DNA of 64,000 nucleotides, from positions 732,501 to 796,500 of the forward strand of contig NZ_CP068023.1 in assembly GCF_016695175.1 (NCBI RefSeq), given 5' to 3'. Under the pieces are notes generated by a model. The model did not search any database and was not told the DNA's origin. It saw nothing but the letters and a program-made list of their open reading frames with translations. Positions within the stretch are counted from its first letter, which is position 1. Each line of letters opens with the position of its first letter. Made by a program: the position numbers and the translations under genes. Origin of the DNA: Pseudoalteromonas sp. GCY (lineage in GTDB: Bacteria > Pseudomonadota > Gammaproteobacteria > Enterobacterales > Alteromonadaceae). Below, piece after piece: positions 1 to 11,254 of this stretch.

Positions 1-99
1 GATAACATTGGTCCATAGCAGATGAGGTTGCCACAAATAGCAATGGCCGTGTGGCATATACGCGCTATTAAAAAATGACTCAAATGAGTTCAAATCCAT
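1..99 (-). CDS. N-terminal fragment of a membrane sensor protein (partial)
   Basis: The reverse strand reads from an ATG at 99 to the left edge as 33 open codons. A clear AAGGAA ribosome binding site lies about 7 bases upstream of the ATG. The peptide contains PHGHCYLWQPHLLWTNVI. A HGHCYLW-x-P-x-L-x-W stretch opens the first membrane segment of many proteobacterial membrane sensor proteins (histidine kinases and PAS or GGDEF proteins). The output domain lies outside the window, so the class is inferred from this short motif alone. Confidence 0.55.
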   Translation of the reverse strand, partial: MDLNSFESFFNSAYMPHGHCYLWQPHLLWTNVI

Positions 100-332
100 G
101 TTATTTCCTTACCTCAACGTGAAGCCAGTTCATATAAAGATATCCACCGCTAAGGCGGTAAAAATGCACTCAAACTGCGATAGTAAAATACGCTTTAAAA
201 GTCCTAATGCTCTGCTTTAACTGTAGTATATCTATTTGAAATATCGACAAGAGATGCAAGAAATCTTTACTGCGAAGCAGGGGGAGAGGTTTGTTGATAG
301 GTTAAAAAGGTGAAGCGCGCAGCTTCACCTTT
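100..332. other. intergenic region, nothing recognised
   Basis: This gap separates the start of the edge gene from the end of the ferredoxin gene. It is AT-rich, has no plausible gene, and probably holds the promoter of the leftward edge gene. The only clear structure is the hairpin at its right end. Confidence 0.6.

Positions 333-334
<2 letters not shown>
304..334 (-). terminator. hairpin terminator after the ferredoxin gene
   Basis: Positions 304-316 and 322-334 form a perfect 13-bp inverted repeat (arm AAAAAGGTGAAGC) with a 5-base loop, flanked by A-runs on one side and T-runs on the other. On the minus strand this is a strong intrinsic terminator whose arm overlaps the ferredoxin stop codon. 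The symmetry means it could also work in the other direction. Confidence 0.8.
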
Positions 335-1939
<1,605 letters not shown>

Positions 1940-1960
1940 GGTTTACCTCATACATTGAAC

Positions 1961-2227
1961 TAGGGCCTGTTGACCTTTGCTGTTTTATTTTTGTTCTCCT
2001 GAGTGTGTTTTGGTCGCGACGCTCGACTTGCCGCCTAGTAATCTAGGCAAAAGTTGAGAAACAATGAACAAAGCGCACTCAGGTGAACCCAAAGGGCTGC
2101 GCTTGATTGGCATTTCTACTGTGTTATCGCCTGACTCACATAGAACAACTATGCTACGCAGGCTCTGCCTTGTATAAATACCAATCAAACTGCTGCAAAA
2201 ACAAACTTGAAAGATAAACAGGCCCTA
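1961..2227. mobile_element. MITE-like non-autonomous element with terminal inverted repeats
   Basis: A 267-bp block begins TAGGGCCTGTT and ends with the exact inverse AACAGGCCCTA. The similarity extends inward imperfectly for roughly 7 more bases, and the outermost TA could be a target duplication. Inside, TTGATTGGCATTT (2103-2115) is nearly repeated in inverted orientation at 2176-2188. A 67-codon reverse frame (1985-2188) spans most of it but lacks transposase features and appears to be a by-product. From memory, similar sequence recurs between genes in Pseudoalteromonas genomes; this was not searched. Confidence 0.6.
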
Positions 2228-2523
2228 ATTACGGGTCAGCTGTTGAGTGATTTCGCGTGCTGATTCTAAAAAGCGGCGCAGTATAGAAGAAAGCTAAGTA
2301 AGTAATTTTGATGTAGATCAGGTTTTTTGACATTGTGCAAGGAAGGGCAAGTGACCTTACTGTTAAGGCTTCTGCTGGCAATTCTGCGTATTTAATCGAC
2401 AAATAATTCACCAAACTTTCGTTTCTTCGCAAAGAAAGCGGCGTGAGATAGTAGGTTTTTTCTACCAAAACACGTATAATTCGCGCCCGTCAATATTCAC
2501 AATAATATTTTGGAGCAAAAAAG
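2228..2523 (+). promoter_or_regulatory. ndk upstream region with candidate -10 box
   Basis: No gene is credible between the mobile element and ndk. A consensus TATAAT lies at 2475-2480, 44 bases before the ndk start codon. The matching -35 position holds only a weak TAGGTT, so the promoter is supported mainly by its -10 box and position. Confidence 0.45.
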
Positions 2524-2955
2524 ATGGCTTTAGAGCGCACTTTTTCAATCATCAAGCCTGATGCTGTAGCTAAAAACCACATCGGTGCTATCTACAACCG
2601 TTTTGAGTCTGCTGGTCTTAAAATCGTTGCATCAAAAATGGTTCACCTTTCTCAAGAGAAAGCTGAAGGTTTCTACGCGGAGCACAAAGAGCGTCCTTTC
2701 TTTGGTGCACTAGTTTCTTTCATGACTTCTGGTCCAGTAATGGTTCAGGTGCTTGAAGGTGAAGACGCAGTTCGTAAAAACCGCGAAATCATGGGTGCTA
2801 CTAACCCTGCTGAAGCGCTAGCTGGTACGCTACGTGCTGACTACGCAGACAGCATCGACGAGAACGCAGTACACGGTTCTGACGCGCCTGAGTCTGCTGC
2901 TCGCGAAATCGCTTACTTCTTCGCTGAAGAAGAAATCTGCCCACGTACTCGTTAA
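2524..2955 (+). CDS. ndk: nucleoside diphosphate kinase
   Basis: This 143-residue enzyme transfers phosphate from ATP to other nucleoside diphosphates to balance NTP and dNTP pools. The full family length is present. The catalytic phospho-histidine is H117 in [12 protein letters not shown], and the N terminus reads [12 protein letters not shown], which is standard. A GGAG ribosome binding site sits 8 bases before the ATG. The gene is monocistronic, with its own strong terminator just downstream. Confidence 0.98.
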   Translation: MALERTFSIIKPDAVAKNHIGAIYNRFESAGLKIVASKMVHLSQEKAEGFYAEHKERPFFGALVSFMTSGPVMVQVLEGEDAVRKNREIMGATNPAEALAGTLRADYADSIDENAVHGSDAPESAAREIAYFFAEEEICPRTR

Positions 2956-2975
2956 TTCGAGACTTGGTGCCAAAG

Positions 2976-2998
2976 AAGGGCTTTCGAGCCCTTTTTTT
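2976..2998 (+). terminator. intrinsic terminator of ndk
   Basis: A 7-bp stem (AAGGGCT/AGCCCTT) closed by a TTCG tetraloop is followed by an unbroken T-run. It begins 20 bases after the ndk stop codon. Confidence 0.9.
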
Positions 2999-3072
2999 GT
3001 CCCGTAGCTAAGTTGAGGGATAAGCGTGCTTTGTAAAGTAATCACACTACTTCACAAAACACGTTACATTAT

Positions 3073-3101
3073 TTGTGATGTTTGCTGCTTTTTTGTACAA
3101 T
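3073..3101 (+). promoter_or_regulatory. candidate sigma-70 promoter of rlmN
   Basis: TTGTGA (3073-3078) and TACAAT (3096-3101) are separated by exactly 17 bases and lie about 50 bases upstream of the rlmN start codon, after the ndk terminator. Confidence 0.55.
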
Positions 3102-3150
3102 GCGTTGTTGGCAATTTAGCTGTTCTTACCGTCTTTAACCGAGGTTGTTC

Positions 3151-4287
3151 ATGACCACTATTGAGAAAAAAATTAACTTACTTGATTTAAATCGCGAGGG
3201 GATGCGCGAGTTGTTTGCATCATATGGCGAAAAGCCGTTTCGCGCGGATCAGGTGATGAAATGGATTTATCATTTTGGTATCGACAACTTTGATGACATG
3301 AGCAACTTGAACAAAAAGTTGCGTGCGCGGTTGCAAGCTGAGTGTGAGATTAAGGCGCCTGAAATTTCAGTAAAGCAAGTGGCTTCTGACGGTACCATAA
3401 AGTACGCTCTAGTACTTGAAGGCGGCCAAGAAGTTGAAACCGTGTGGATCCCTGAAAAAGACCGAGCAACACTGTGTGTGTCTTCTCAGGTTGGTTGTGC
3501 TTTGGAATGTACTTTCTGCTCAACGGCGCAGCAGGGCTTTAACCGTAACTTAAAAGTGTCTGAGATCATTGGTCAGGTTTGGCGCGTGGCAACCGACATT
3601 GGTCTGCATAAAGGCGATAGCACTAAACGCCCAATTACTAACATCGTTATGATGGGGATGGGTGAGCCTCTGTTAAACCTAAATAACGTTGTTCCAGCGA
3701 TGGAGCTGATGATGGACGATTGGGCGTTTGGTTTATCTAAGCGCCGCGTTACGCTAAGTACATCGGGTGTGGTACCTGCGCTTGATATCTTGAAAGAAAA
3801 GATTGATGTGGCACTGGCGATTTCGCTACATGCACCAAACAATCCACTACGTGATGTGCTTGTACCAATCAACAAAAAGTATCCGATTGAAGAGTTCCTA
3901 GCAGCATGTCGTCGCTATATCGATGGCTCTAAAGCAAATAAGGACGTCACCATTGAGTACGTGATGCTACAAGACGTTAATGACAGTACAGATCATGCCC
4001 ATGAATTAGTACAAGTACTCAAAGGCACGCCGTCAAAAATTAACTTGATCCCATTTAATCCATTCCCGGGTAATGAATATGGCCGCTCTAGCAACAGTCG
4101 TATCGATAGATTTTCTAAGGTGTTACAAGCTGCTGGACTGACTTGTATCGTTCGTCGTACCCGTGGCGATGACATTGACGCTGCATGTGGACAGCTAGTG
4201 GGTGATGTTGTAGACAGAACCAAACGTTTAGCTAAGAAAAAACAGCGTGACGACAATGCCATTGCTGTCAATGTGAGCGCACAATAA
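3151..4287 (+). CDS. rlmN: dual-specificity rRNA/tRNA C2-adenine methyltransferase RlmN
   Basis: This radical SAM enzyme methylates C2 of A2503 in 23S rRNA and of A37 in some tRNAs. At 378 residues it has the usual length. The radical SAM cysteines are C116, C120 and C123 (GCALECTFC), and C346 in DAACGQL is the resolving cysteine of the methylation mechanism. The ATG at 3151 is preferred over a TTG two codons earlier because GAGG lies 6 bases before it. It heads the conserved rlmN-pilW-rodZ-ispG-hisS cluster, although a hairpin follows it. Confidence 0.97.
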   Translation: MTTIEKKINLLDLNREGMRELFASYGEKPFRADQVMKWIYHFGIDNFDDMSNLNKKLRARLQAECEIKAPEISVKQVASDGTIKYALVLEGGQEVETVWIPEKDRATLCVSSQVGCALECTFCSTAQQGFNRNLKVSEIIGQVWRVATDIGLHKGDSTKRPITNIVMMGMGEPLLNLNNVVPAMELMMDDWAFGLSKRRVTLSTSGVVPALDILKEKIDVALAISLHAPNNPLRDVLVPINKKYPIEEFLAACRRYIDGSKANKDVTIEYVMLQDVNDSTDHAHELVQVLKGTPSKINLIPFNPFPGNEYGRSSNSRIDRFSKVLQAAGLTCIVRRTRGDDIDAACGQLVGDVVDRTKRLAKKKQRDDNAIAVNVSAQ

Positions 4288-4292
4288 TATTC

Positions 4293-4318
4293 ATGAGCTG
4301 GGTTTACCCAGCTCATTT
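4293..4318 (+). terminator. possible terminator or attenuator after rlmN
   Basis: An 11-base arm (ATGAGCTGGGT) is followed almost at once by its exact complement, giving a stable hairpin 6 bases after the rlmN stop codon. Only three T residues follow, so termination may be partial and allow read-through into pilW. Confidence 0.5.
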
Positions 4319-4428
4319 CATCTTAACCACAGATAAGTTCTGACTATCTGGTAAAAAATAGATGAATCTCTTAGCCTTTTGGGTAATATAGGGCACACAT
4401 AGAACCCAGTGGCATTCAAAGGTGAGTG

Positions 4429-5922
4429 ATGCAATCGCGAAATTATCGCAAAACAGGATTGGCTGCATCCATTCTCGCAGGCGCGAGTTTAGTTCTGTCA
4501 GGTTGTGTGACGGAGAGTAGTTATCGCTCCGACGGGCGTCCTGTGGCCGAACAACAAGTCAATAACACCAATGCCGCAAGAACTCGCATTGCATTGGCAC
4601 TTCAATATCTCAACTCAGGTAATACCACCTCAGCCAAATTTAATTTAGAGCGTGCATTACAGTTAGCGCCAAAACTGGCCGAAGCCCATTATACGTTGGC
4701 GTATTATTACGAGCAGGTGGGTGAGCAACAACGCGCTGATAATGCCTATCAGGCGGCTTTGGATATTGAGCCAGATAACCCCGACACGCTAAACAACTAT
4801 GGCACTTTTCTTTGCCGAGTTGGTCAGTATAACAAGGCGAGCCAATATTTTTTCAAAGCGATTGAGGTACCAAGTTATTTGCGGGTATCGGCAAGCTATG
4901 AAAACTTGGCGCTGTGTGCGCTGAAACAAAACGAGTATTCCCTGGCCGAGGAATATCTGCAAAGCGCGATTAAGCATAACGCGCAGCAGATGTCGTCGCA
5001 ACTTGCGCTCGCGGGCCTATACTATGCTCGCAGTGATTTCTTAAGAGCTGAAGATGTGCTTGATAATGTTGCCAAGCGTGGATTTATTTCACCAAGAAGC
5101 TTAATGCTTGGGCACCTAGTACATATGCAAATGGGCCACTTACAGAAGGCGCAAGACATCGCCACGACTTTGGTGCAAAGCTACCCTAAATCTGCTCAAG
5201 CAGGGCTTCTCTTAACGAATAATATCGCTGCAAGTGAATTTGAACGGTTGCGCAATCGCTACCGAGAAGCGCAGTTAAATAAGCTTGCCGAGGCGTCGCC
5301 TAGTCATATTGTTGCGAATCCAAAAATTAAAATTAAACGTAAGAAAACGCAATCGAATTCAACCCAATCATTCACCGTTGATTCACCCGCTGAGGCCAAT
5401 AATTTTGCGCCTTCGGCAAAACCTGAAGTGGTAAAAAGCACGTCTTTAGTGAACGTTAGCTCGGACTCTGAAGCTCGGGTTGAGTTTTATCAACCGGACC
5501 CATCGGAAGTCACATTTAGTCCTCGCTCACGTGAGCCTCAAGTGTTAGCTAATACATCATCAAGCGGTACAAGTGTACCGTTATTGAATAGTGACGTTGC
5601 TCCTCCTCAGGTACCTTTTCATACAGTTATTGCAGGTGAAAACCTATTTAGTATTTCAGTCAAATACGACATCAAAATGGTCGAATTAATGGAATATAAT
5701 CAAGTGCGGGAATCTGCAAGATTGTACGCAGGTCAAAAGGTGTATCTTAATAATCCCAATGTCGTGCATGAAATTGCGGCGGGAGATACTTTGCTCAGTA
5801 TTGCCGATCGATATGGTGTGTTGATCGATGAAATTATGCGATGGAATAAACTCACTCCTGATGTGGCGCTGCAAGCAGGCCACGGATTATTAATTGTAGA
5901 CCCAACAAATTACGTTTTATGA
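4429..5922 (+). CDS. pilW: type IV pilus biogenesis lipoprotein PilW/PilF with C-terminal LysM pair
   Basis: The protein has 497 residues. A lipoprotein signal with lipobox LSGC (C26) is followed by tetratricopeptide repeats over roughly residues 45-285, as in PilW/PilF, the outer-membrane pilotin that helps assemble the PilQ secretin. Unlike the usual ~250-residue PilF, it continues through a low-complexity linker into two LysM peptidoglycan-binding domains at about 397-440 and 445-490. The ATG at 4429 follows AAGGTG at good spacing; a GTG one codon earlier is less likely. Its stop overlaps the rodZ start (ATGA), so translation is probably coupled. The LysM fusion is seen directly; its function is inferred. 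Confidence 0.88.
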   Translation: MQSRNYRKTGLAASILAGASLVLSGCVTESSYRSDGRPVAEQQVNNTNAARTRIALALQYLNSGNTTSAKFNLERALQLAPKLAEAHYTLAYYYEQVGEQQRADNAYQAALDIEPDNPDTLNNYGTFLCRVGQYNKASQYFFKAIEVPSYLRVSASYENLALCALKQNEYSLAEEYLQSAIKHNAQQMSSQLALAGLYYARSDFLRAEDVLDNVAKRGFISPRSLMLGHLVHMQMGHLQKAQDIATTLVQSYPKSAQAGLLLTNNIAASEFERLRNRYREAQLNKLAEASPSHIVANPKIKIKRKKTQSNSTQSFTVDSPAEANNFAPSAKPEVVKSTSLVNVSSDSEARVEFYQPDPSEVTFSPRSREPQVLANTSSSGTSVPLLNSDVAPPQVPFHTVIAGENLFSISVKYDIKMVELMEYNQVRESARLYAGQKVYLNNPNVVHEIAAGDTLLSIADRYGVLIDEIMRWNKLTPDVALQAGHGLLIVDPTNYVL

Positions 5923-6782
5923 ACCAAACAATGAAAGAGCAGGAAGCACCTGAACAAGAGCAGCCTTCACTCGGGCAAACTTTAGCAACGGCAAGACAAA
6001 ATGCCGGGATCAGCTTTGCTGAAATTGAATCGCGCTTAAAGATGACCCATGCCCAACTTACCAAGCTCGAGCAGGATGACTATCAAGACCTAGGGCCTGA
6101 AACCTTTGTGCGTGGCTATATTAAAAATTACGCCGCGTTACTGGGGTTGAATCCGACGGAAGTACTGGCTAGATATCAATCTCCGGAGTTGCCGCCGCAG
6201 AAAAAGCGGATGCAAAGCTTTTCTCGCCGCACTCATAAAGAAGCCCACGATAACCGCCTAATGATGGTGAGCTACATCGTGCTGGCTATCGTGCTGGGGT
6301 CGTCGGCATTTTGGTTTTGGCAGACCAGTAGCTCAGAGCAAGAAGTGGTGCCTGAAACGCCAGTCACTCAGCTTGAGACGCCAGTTGAAAATGCCACAAC
6401 GCCAAAGGTTGATGAGTTAGCATTACCTACTGAGCAAAACAATGACGCAACCCCGCAAAGCGAGCCACAGGCGAGTGAAGCGGAGGTTTCAGTGCCAGTT
6501 GAAACGAAACCGCAAACGGCAAAACGAGACCCAGCATTGAGCACGGTAGTCATGCATTTCAACGAAGAAAGTTGGGTTGAAATGTTTGACGCAACACAAG
6601 AGCGTGTTGCATTTGGTGTTAAAAAAGCGGGATATACCATGACAGTTGAAGGTAAGGCCCCTTTTTCTGTTATACTCGGCAAGCATCAGGCCGTAGAGGT
6701 CACGCTTGACGGTAAACCAGTGTCATTGCCTGCGTTTGCTAAAAACCGTCTAGCTAAATTCAATTTACCGTTAACAGAGTAG
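5919..6782 (+). CDS. rodZ: cytoskeletal cell-shape protein RodZ
   Basis: This 287-residue protein has the RodZ layout: a cytoplasmic Xre-like helix-turn-helix (about 19-85), one membrane segment (about 113-135), an acidic, threonine- and proline-rich periplasmic linker, and a C-terminal DUF4115 beta domain (about 210-285). RodZ links MreB filaments to the elongasome and maintains rod shape. The gene overlaps pilW by 4 bases and is followed 5 bases later by ispG, the same order as in E. coli apart from pilW. Confidence 0.95.
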   Translation: MNQTMKEQEAPEQEQPSLGQTLATARQNAGISFAEIESRLKMTHAQLTKLEQDDYQDLGPETFVRGYIKNYAALLGLNPTEVLARYQSPELPPQKKRMQSFSRRTHKEAHDNRLMMVSYIVLAIVLGSSAFWFWQTSSSEQEVVPETPVTQLETPVENATTPKVDELALPTEQNNDATPQSEPQASEAEVSVPVETKPQTAKRDPALSTVVMHFNEESWVEMFDATQERVAFGVKKAGYTMTVEGKAPFSVILGKHQAVEVTLDGKPVSLPAFAKNRLAKFNLPLTE

Positions 6783-6787
6783 TCAGC

Positions 6788-7906
6788 ATGTTTTCAGAAC
6801 CACCTATAAAGCGTAGAAAATCAACAAGGATCTATGTCGGTAATGTGCCTATTGGTGATGGCGCACCGATAGCTGTACAGTCTATGACAAACACCAATAC
6901 TCTAGATGTTGATGCGACGGTGGCACAAATTAAAGCGATCCAAGACGCCGGAGCGGATATTGTCCGTGTTTCTGTGCCGACAATGGATGCAGCTGAAGCA
7001 TTCAAAAGCATTAAAGAGCAAGTGGATATTCCACTCGTCACGGATATTCACTTCGATTATCGTATTGCATTACAAGTGGCTAAGTACGGCGCCGATTGTT
7101 TGCGGATAAACCCTGGGAATATTGGCAGTGAAGACCGTATTCGTGCAGTGATTGACGCGGCGGGTGAGCACAATATCCCAATTCGTATTGGCGTGAATGG
7201 CGGTTCTCTAGAGCGCGATTTGCAAGAAAAGTATGGTGAACCAACACCTGAAGCCTTGCTTGAGTCTGCGATGCGGCATGTCGAAATTCTCCAGCGCCAT
7301 AACTTTGATCAGTTTAAAGTCTCGGTAAAAGCTTCCGATGTGTTCTTGGCCGTTGGCGCTTATCGTTTATTGGCAAAAGAAATTGATCAACCTCTGCACC
7401 TTGGGATCACCGAGGCTGGTGGTTTTAGAGCTGGCTCGGTTAAATCGGCAGTAGGTCTAGGGATGTTACTTGCAGAAGGAATTGGTGATACATTACGTGT
7501 TTCACTTGCGGCTGATCCGGTGCAAGAAATCAAAGTGGGTTTTGATATTCTAAAGTCACTGCGAATTCGTTCGCGCGGCATTAATTTTATTGCTTGCCCA
7601 AGTTGTTCACGCCAAGAGTTTGATGTAGTGAATACGATGAATCAGCTGGAAGAGCGATTAGAAGATATCGTCACACCGATTTCGGTGTCTGTGATTGGCT
7701 GCGTGGTCAATGGTCCTGGTGAAGCACTCGTCAGTGACTTAGGTCTTGCTGGCGCAAATCGTCGTTCAGGCCTTTATATCAATGGCGAGCGCCAAAAAAC
7801 ACGGATTGATAATGATGATATCGTTGCACAGTTAGAATCTCAAATTCGAGAATATGTAGAGAAAAAAGAAAGCGAAGAAAAAATCGATGTAAAAATCATC
7901 GACTGA
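6788..7906 (+). CDS. ispG: 4-hydroxy-3-methylbut-2-enyl-diphosphate synthase IspG (GcpE)
   Basis: This 372-residue [4Fe-4S] enzyme carries out the penultimate step of the MEP isoprenoid pathway, reducing MEcPP to HMBPP. The cluster cysteines are visible in [12 protein letters not shown] and [11 protein letters not shown]. The N-terminal TIM-barrel signature is intact ([18 protein letters not shown]). The length matches E. coli IspG. It is co-directional with rodZ and hisS, and IspD and IspF of the same pathway are also in this window. Confidence 0.98.
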   Translation: MFSEPPIKRRKSTRIYVGNVPIGDGAPIAVQSMTNTNTLDVDATVAQIKAIQDAGADIVRVSVPTMDAAEAFKSIKEQVDIPLVTDIHFDYRIALQVAKYGADCLRINPGNIGSEDRIRAVIDAAGEHNIPIRIGVNGGSLERDLQEKYGEPTPEALLESAMRHVEILQRHNFDQFKVSVKASDVFLAVGAYRLLAKEIDQPLHLGITEAGGFRAGSVKSAVGLGMLLAEGIGDTLRVSLAADPVQEIKVGFDILKSLRIRSRGINFIACPSCSRQEFDVVNTMNQLEERLEDIVTPISVSVIGCVVNGPGEALVSDLGLAGANRRSGLYINGERQKTRIDNDDIVAQLESQIREYVEKKESEEKIDVKIID

Positions 7907-8084
7907 CACCAGTGTAATCGTTAAGATAAGCGAATTTTCGAGCTTTCTCACCGCGTGCTAAACTGCACGACGATAAATGGCATTAAAGAAATAAAACCAA
8001 TGCGATGAGGCAGGTTGAGCGTATTTAGTCAAAGGCTCAAGCAGTAGTAAATCGATTGGTGACAAATTTAAGTTAGGGTTTTCA

Positions 8085-9362
8085 GTGACTAAACAACTTC
8101 AGGCAATCCGTGGAATGAATGATTGTCTGCCAGGTGACACGCAAGTCTGGCAGAAAGTAGAATCGGTATTAAGAGAGACAGTAGCGGCATTTGGCTACCA
8201 AGAGATCCGTTTTCCAATCGTTGAGTCGACCGATCTATTTAAACGCTCTATCGGTGAAGTGACCGATATCGTAGAAAAAGAAATGTATACCTTTGATGAC
8301 CGTAATGGCGATAGCTTAACGCTACGTCCGGAAGGCACTGCTGTGTGCGTACGAGCGGGAAATCAAAATGGTTTGTTATACAACCAAGAGCAACGTCTTT
8401 GGTACATGGGGCCGATGTTCCGCCACGAAAGACCGCAAAAAGGCCGTTACCGTCAATTCCATCAATTTGGTGTTGAAACCTTTGGTATGGCAACACCAGA
8501 TATTGATGCCGAAGTGATCCTAATGACGGCGCGTCTATGGCAGCAATTTGGTATTCAAGACCATGTTACGCTTGAGCTCAATTCTTTGGGGTCAAATGAA
8601 GCGCGTGCTGAATATCGTGATGCTCTGATTGCTTATCTGGAGCAACACAAAGAAGCGCTTGATGAAGACAGTCTGCGCCGCATGTATAGCAATCCACTGC
8701 GCGTGTTAGATAGCAAAAACCCAGAGGTGCAAGCTGTACTTGCGGATGCGCCTAAGCTTTCTGAACACTTAGATGAAGAATCACGCGAACATTTTGCTAA
8801 TTTGTGTGAACGTTTAGACGCAGCTGGCGTCGAATACCAAGTTAATGAAAAGCTGGTACGCGGCCTAGATTACTACAACCGCACTGTATTTGAGTGGGTG
8901 ACGACGAGCTTAGGTTCTCAAGGCACAGTATGTGCTGGCGGTCGCTACGACGGCTTGGTAGAGCAGCTTGGCGGCAAAGCAACGCCAGCCGTAGGCTTTG
9001 CTATGGGTATTGAACGTTTAGTGTTGATGCTACAAACGTTGGAGTGTGTGGGTGATATTCGTCGTAATGCTGACGTATATGTCGTTGCGATGGGTGACAA
9101 AGCGGCGATTCAAGCCCCAGTGATTGCACAGCAATTACGAGATGATATTGCTGGCCTTCGCGTGATGGTTCATTGTGGCGGTGGCAACTTTAAGAAACAA
9201 TTTAAACGTGCAGATAAAAGCGATGCTGTTGTTGCGCTAGTGCTAGGCGAAGATGAACTCGCTGAAGGCAAAGTGACAGTGAAGTATTTGCGTGAACAGA
9301 AAGAACAAATCACCTTACCACTTGCAGAAGTAAAAACGCTGTTAGCAGAGCTGGTAAGCTAA
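8085..9362 (+). CDS. hisS: histidyl-tRNA synthetase
   Basis: This 425-residue class II synthetase charges tRNA-His. Motif 2 ([19 protein letters not shown]), the histidine-specific signatures [15 protein letters not shown] and AGGRYDGLV, and a C-terminal anticodon-binding domain are all present. Translation starts at GTG 8085 behind TTAGGG. The 178-bp gap after ispG contains no gene and may carry a separate promoter. yfgM follows 9 bases after the stop. Confidence 0.98.
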   Translation: MTKQLQAIRGMNDCLPGDTQVWQKVESVLRETVAAFGYQEIRFPIVESTDLFKRSIGEVTDIVEKEMYTFDDRNGDSLTLRPEGTAVCVRAGNQNGLLYNQEQRLWYMGPMFRHERPQKGRYRQFHQFGVETFGMATPDIDAEVILMTARLWQQFGIQDHVTLELNSLGSNEARAEYRDALIAYLEQHKEALDEDSLRRMYSNPLRVLDSKNPEVQAVLADAPKLSEHLDEESREHFANLCERLDAAGVEYQVNEKLVRGLDYYNRTVFEWVTTSLGSQGTVCAGGRYDGLVEQLGGKATPAVGFAMGIERLVLMLQTLECVGDIRRNADVYVVAMGDKAAIQAPVIAQQLRDDIAGLRVMVHCGGGNFKKQFKRADKSDAVVALVLGEDELAEGKVTVKYLREQKEQITLPLAEVKTLLAELVS

Positions 9363-9371
9363 GAGGTTAGA

Positions 9372-9989
9372 ATGGAAATTTATTCAACAGAAGAACAACA
9401 AGCAGAAGCAATAAAACGATTTTTCCGTGAAAATGGTACAACGATTGTAGTCGGTGCCGTGCTTGGTTTAGGTGGTCTGTATGGCTGGAAAGCGTATAAC
9501 CAAAGCCAGATCGATAGCGCAGAAGCAGCATCAGAAGCATACACTCAGGTTGTTGAAAGTGACGATGTACTAGCAAAAAGCGACGCCTTTGTTGCTGCAA
9601 ATGCAGATTCTAACTACGCCGTGTTAGCGGCTTTCGTTGCTGCTAAAGAGGCAATCGACAAAGACGATCTTAAGCTAGCTGCTGAGAAGCTAACTTGGGC
9701 GGCTGATAATGTTGCCAACGCTGAGCTAAAAGCAACGGCTTTATTAAGACTTGCACGTGTACAAGCGTCTCAGTCTCAATACGAACAAGCACTTGCAACA
9801 CTGGCTAAGCCAATGCCGGAAGCGTTTAAGGCGCAGCTTGCTGAGATCCAAGGTGATATTTACCTTGCCCAAGGCGATAAAGATAAAGCACGTAGTGCTT
9901 ATCAATCGGCATTAGAAGCGGCGGAAGGCAATAGCAACCCTATGCTGCAAATTAAACTGGATGATCTTGCACAAAAGACAACGGTTTAA
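9372..9989 (+). CDS. yfgM: YfgM family protein, SecYEG-associated periplasmic TPR protein
   Basis: The 205-residue protein has a short cytoplasmic start, one membrane anchor (about 23-39) and a periplasmic TPR-like region. E. coli YfgM binds the SecYEG translocon and the chaperone PpiD and helps pass clients to periplasmic chaperones. Its place between hisS and bamB is the conserved one. The gaps are 9 bases on each side, so it is probably in one transcript with both. Confidence 0.92.
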   Translation: MEIYSTEEQQAEAIKRFFRENGTTIVVGAVLGLGGLYGWKAYNQSQIDSAEAASEAYTQVVESDDVLAKSDAFVAANADSNYAVLAAFVAAKEAIDKDDLKLAAEKLTWAADNVANAELKATALLRLARVQASQSQYEQALATLAKPMPEAFKAQLAEIQGDIYLAQGDKDKARSAYQSALEAAEGNSNPMLQIKLDDLAQKTTV

Positions 9990-9998
9990 GGAGTTGCC

Positions 9999-11180
9999 AT
10001 GAAGAAGTTAACGATGGCCTCATTGGCTTTATGTGTTGCAGCACTCACCGCAGGTTGTTCTTCTAGTGATGATGAAGAAGAGTTAAAACTCCCTGAGATC
10101 AACAATCAATTCGACGCCACTGTTGTATGGCAAGAAGGGATTGGTGACGGGGTTGAGCACTACTTTTCACGTTTATCTCCTGTAAGCTATCAGAACACTG
10201 TTTTTGCCGCTGCCCGTGAAGGTATAGTGAGCGCATTTGATGCACAAACAGGTAAAGAAAAGTGGCGAGTTGATGTTCGTGAGAATAAGAACTTTTGGCC
10301 ATGGGAAGACAATGACAGTGCGAAGCTGTCAGGTGGGATCACACAAGCTTATGGCAAACTGTATGTTGGCTCTGAGCACGGACAGGTTTTTGCGCTGGAC
10401 CGTGAAACGGGCGAAATAGTTTGGCGTAAGTCGGTACCAGGTGAAGCGCTGTCAGCGCCAGCTGCAGGCGATGGTCTTCTTTACGTTAACTTAGGTTCAG
10501 GCAAGCTGGTTGCGCTACACCCAGATACGGGTGAAGAGCGTTGGCACTATGAGCAAGAAGTACCTGCGCTGACATTACGTGGTTTAAGCTCACCGACCAG
10601 CGCGAATGGTGGCGTATTGGTTGGCGAAGAAAGTGGTAAGTTAACTGCATTAATCGCTGAAAACGGTTTTACCGCATGGAGCTCAGATGTTGCAATTGCA
10701 AAAGGGGCTTCTGAGTTTGAACGTTTGGTCGATGTCGATACTAAACCCGTTGTAAGTGGCGCATATGTGTATTCTATCGCTTATAATGGTAAACTAGTCG
10801 CCATTGATGTGCGCAGCGGCAATGTAGTGTGGGATCGTGAGTACAGTAGTTACCGAGACCTCACGCTCGATCTAGACGTAATTTATTTGGTTGATAGCGA
10901 CGGCGTACTGTACGCACTAGACAAAAACTCTGGTATTGAGCGTTGGACACAACCAGCTCTGCGCGGTTGGTATCTAACTGCTCCAACGGTTGCTGGCAAC
11001 TACGTAGTGGTTGGCGATCAGGAAGGTAACTTACACTGGCTGGATAAGAGCTCTGGTGAATTGGTATCGCGTACCGAGTTTGATAGTTCAGGCTTTTTTG
11101 TCGAACCGATAGTGGTTGATGGCAAAGTATTTGTTTACACGCGTGATGGTGAGCTTAGCGCAGTTCAAATTCCGCAGTAA
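9999..11180 (+). CDS. bamB: outer membrane assembly lipoprotein BamB
   Basis: This 393-residue lipoprotein of the BAM complex supports beta-barrel insertion into the outer membrane. The signal peptide ends in lipobox LTAGC (C20). The rest is an eight-bladed PQQ-type beta propeller whose repeats carry patterns such as VYALDxxTGxxxW and LVALHPDTGEERW. An AGGAG site precedes the ATG. The gene ends just before a strong terminator that separates it from der. Confidence 0.97.
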   Translation: MKKLTMASLALCVAALTAGCSSSDDEEELKLPEINNQFDATVVWQEGIGDGVEHYFSRLSPVSYQNTVFAAAREGIVSAFDAQTGKEKWRVDVRENKNFWPWEDNDSAKLSGGITQAYGKLYVGSEHGQVFALDRETGEIVWRKSVPGEALSAPAAGDGLLYVNLGSGKLVALHPDTGEERWHYEQEVPALTLRGLSSPTSANGGVLVGEESGKLTALIAENGFTAWSSDVAIAKGASEFERLVDVDTKPVVSGAYVYSIAYNGKLVAIDVRSGNVVWDREYSSYRDLTLDLDVIYLVDSDGVLYALDKNSGIERWTQPALRGWYLTAPTVAGNYVVVGDQEGNLHWLDKSSGELVSRTEFDSSGFFVEPIVVDGKVFVYTRDGELSAVQIPQ

Positions 11181-11207
11181 CTTTCTGAATTTTTAGATAT
11201 TTTATGG

Positions 11208-11231
11208 GGCTTCGCTTTTGCGAAGCCTTTT
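11208..11231 (+). terminator. intrinsic terminator after bamB
   Basis: An 8-bp stem (GGCTTCGC/GCGAAGCC) with a TTTT loop and a trailing TTTT begins 28 bases after bamB. Because der starts only 24 bases further on, this may be a partial terminator that sets the der level within a larger transcript. Confidence 0.8.
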
Positions 11232-11254
11232 GTTGTTTTTAAAAGAGGTAGTCT

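Noticed and set aside
1985..2188. 67-codon reverse frame
   Set aside because: It lies wholly in the MITE-like element, has no recognised domain and spans the internal inverted repeat; probably not a gene.
2229..2468. 79-codon reverse frame upstream of ndk
   Set aside because: It has no ribosome binding site, unlikely composition, and overlaps the ndk control region.
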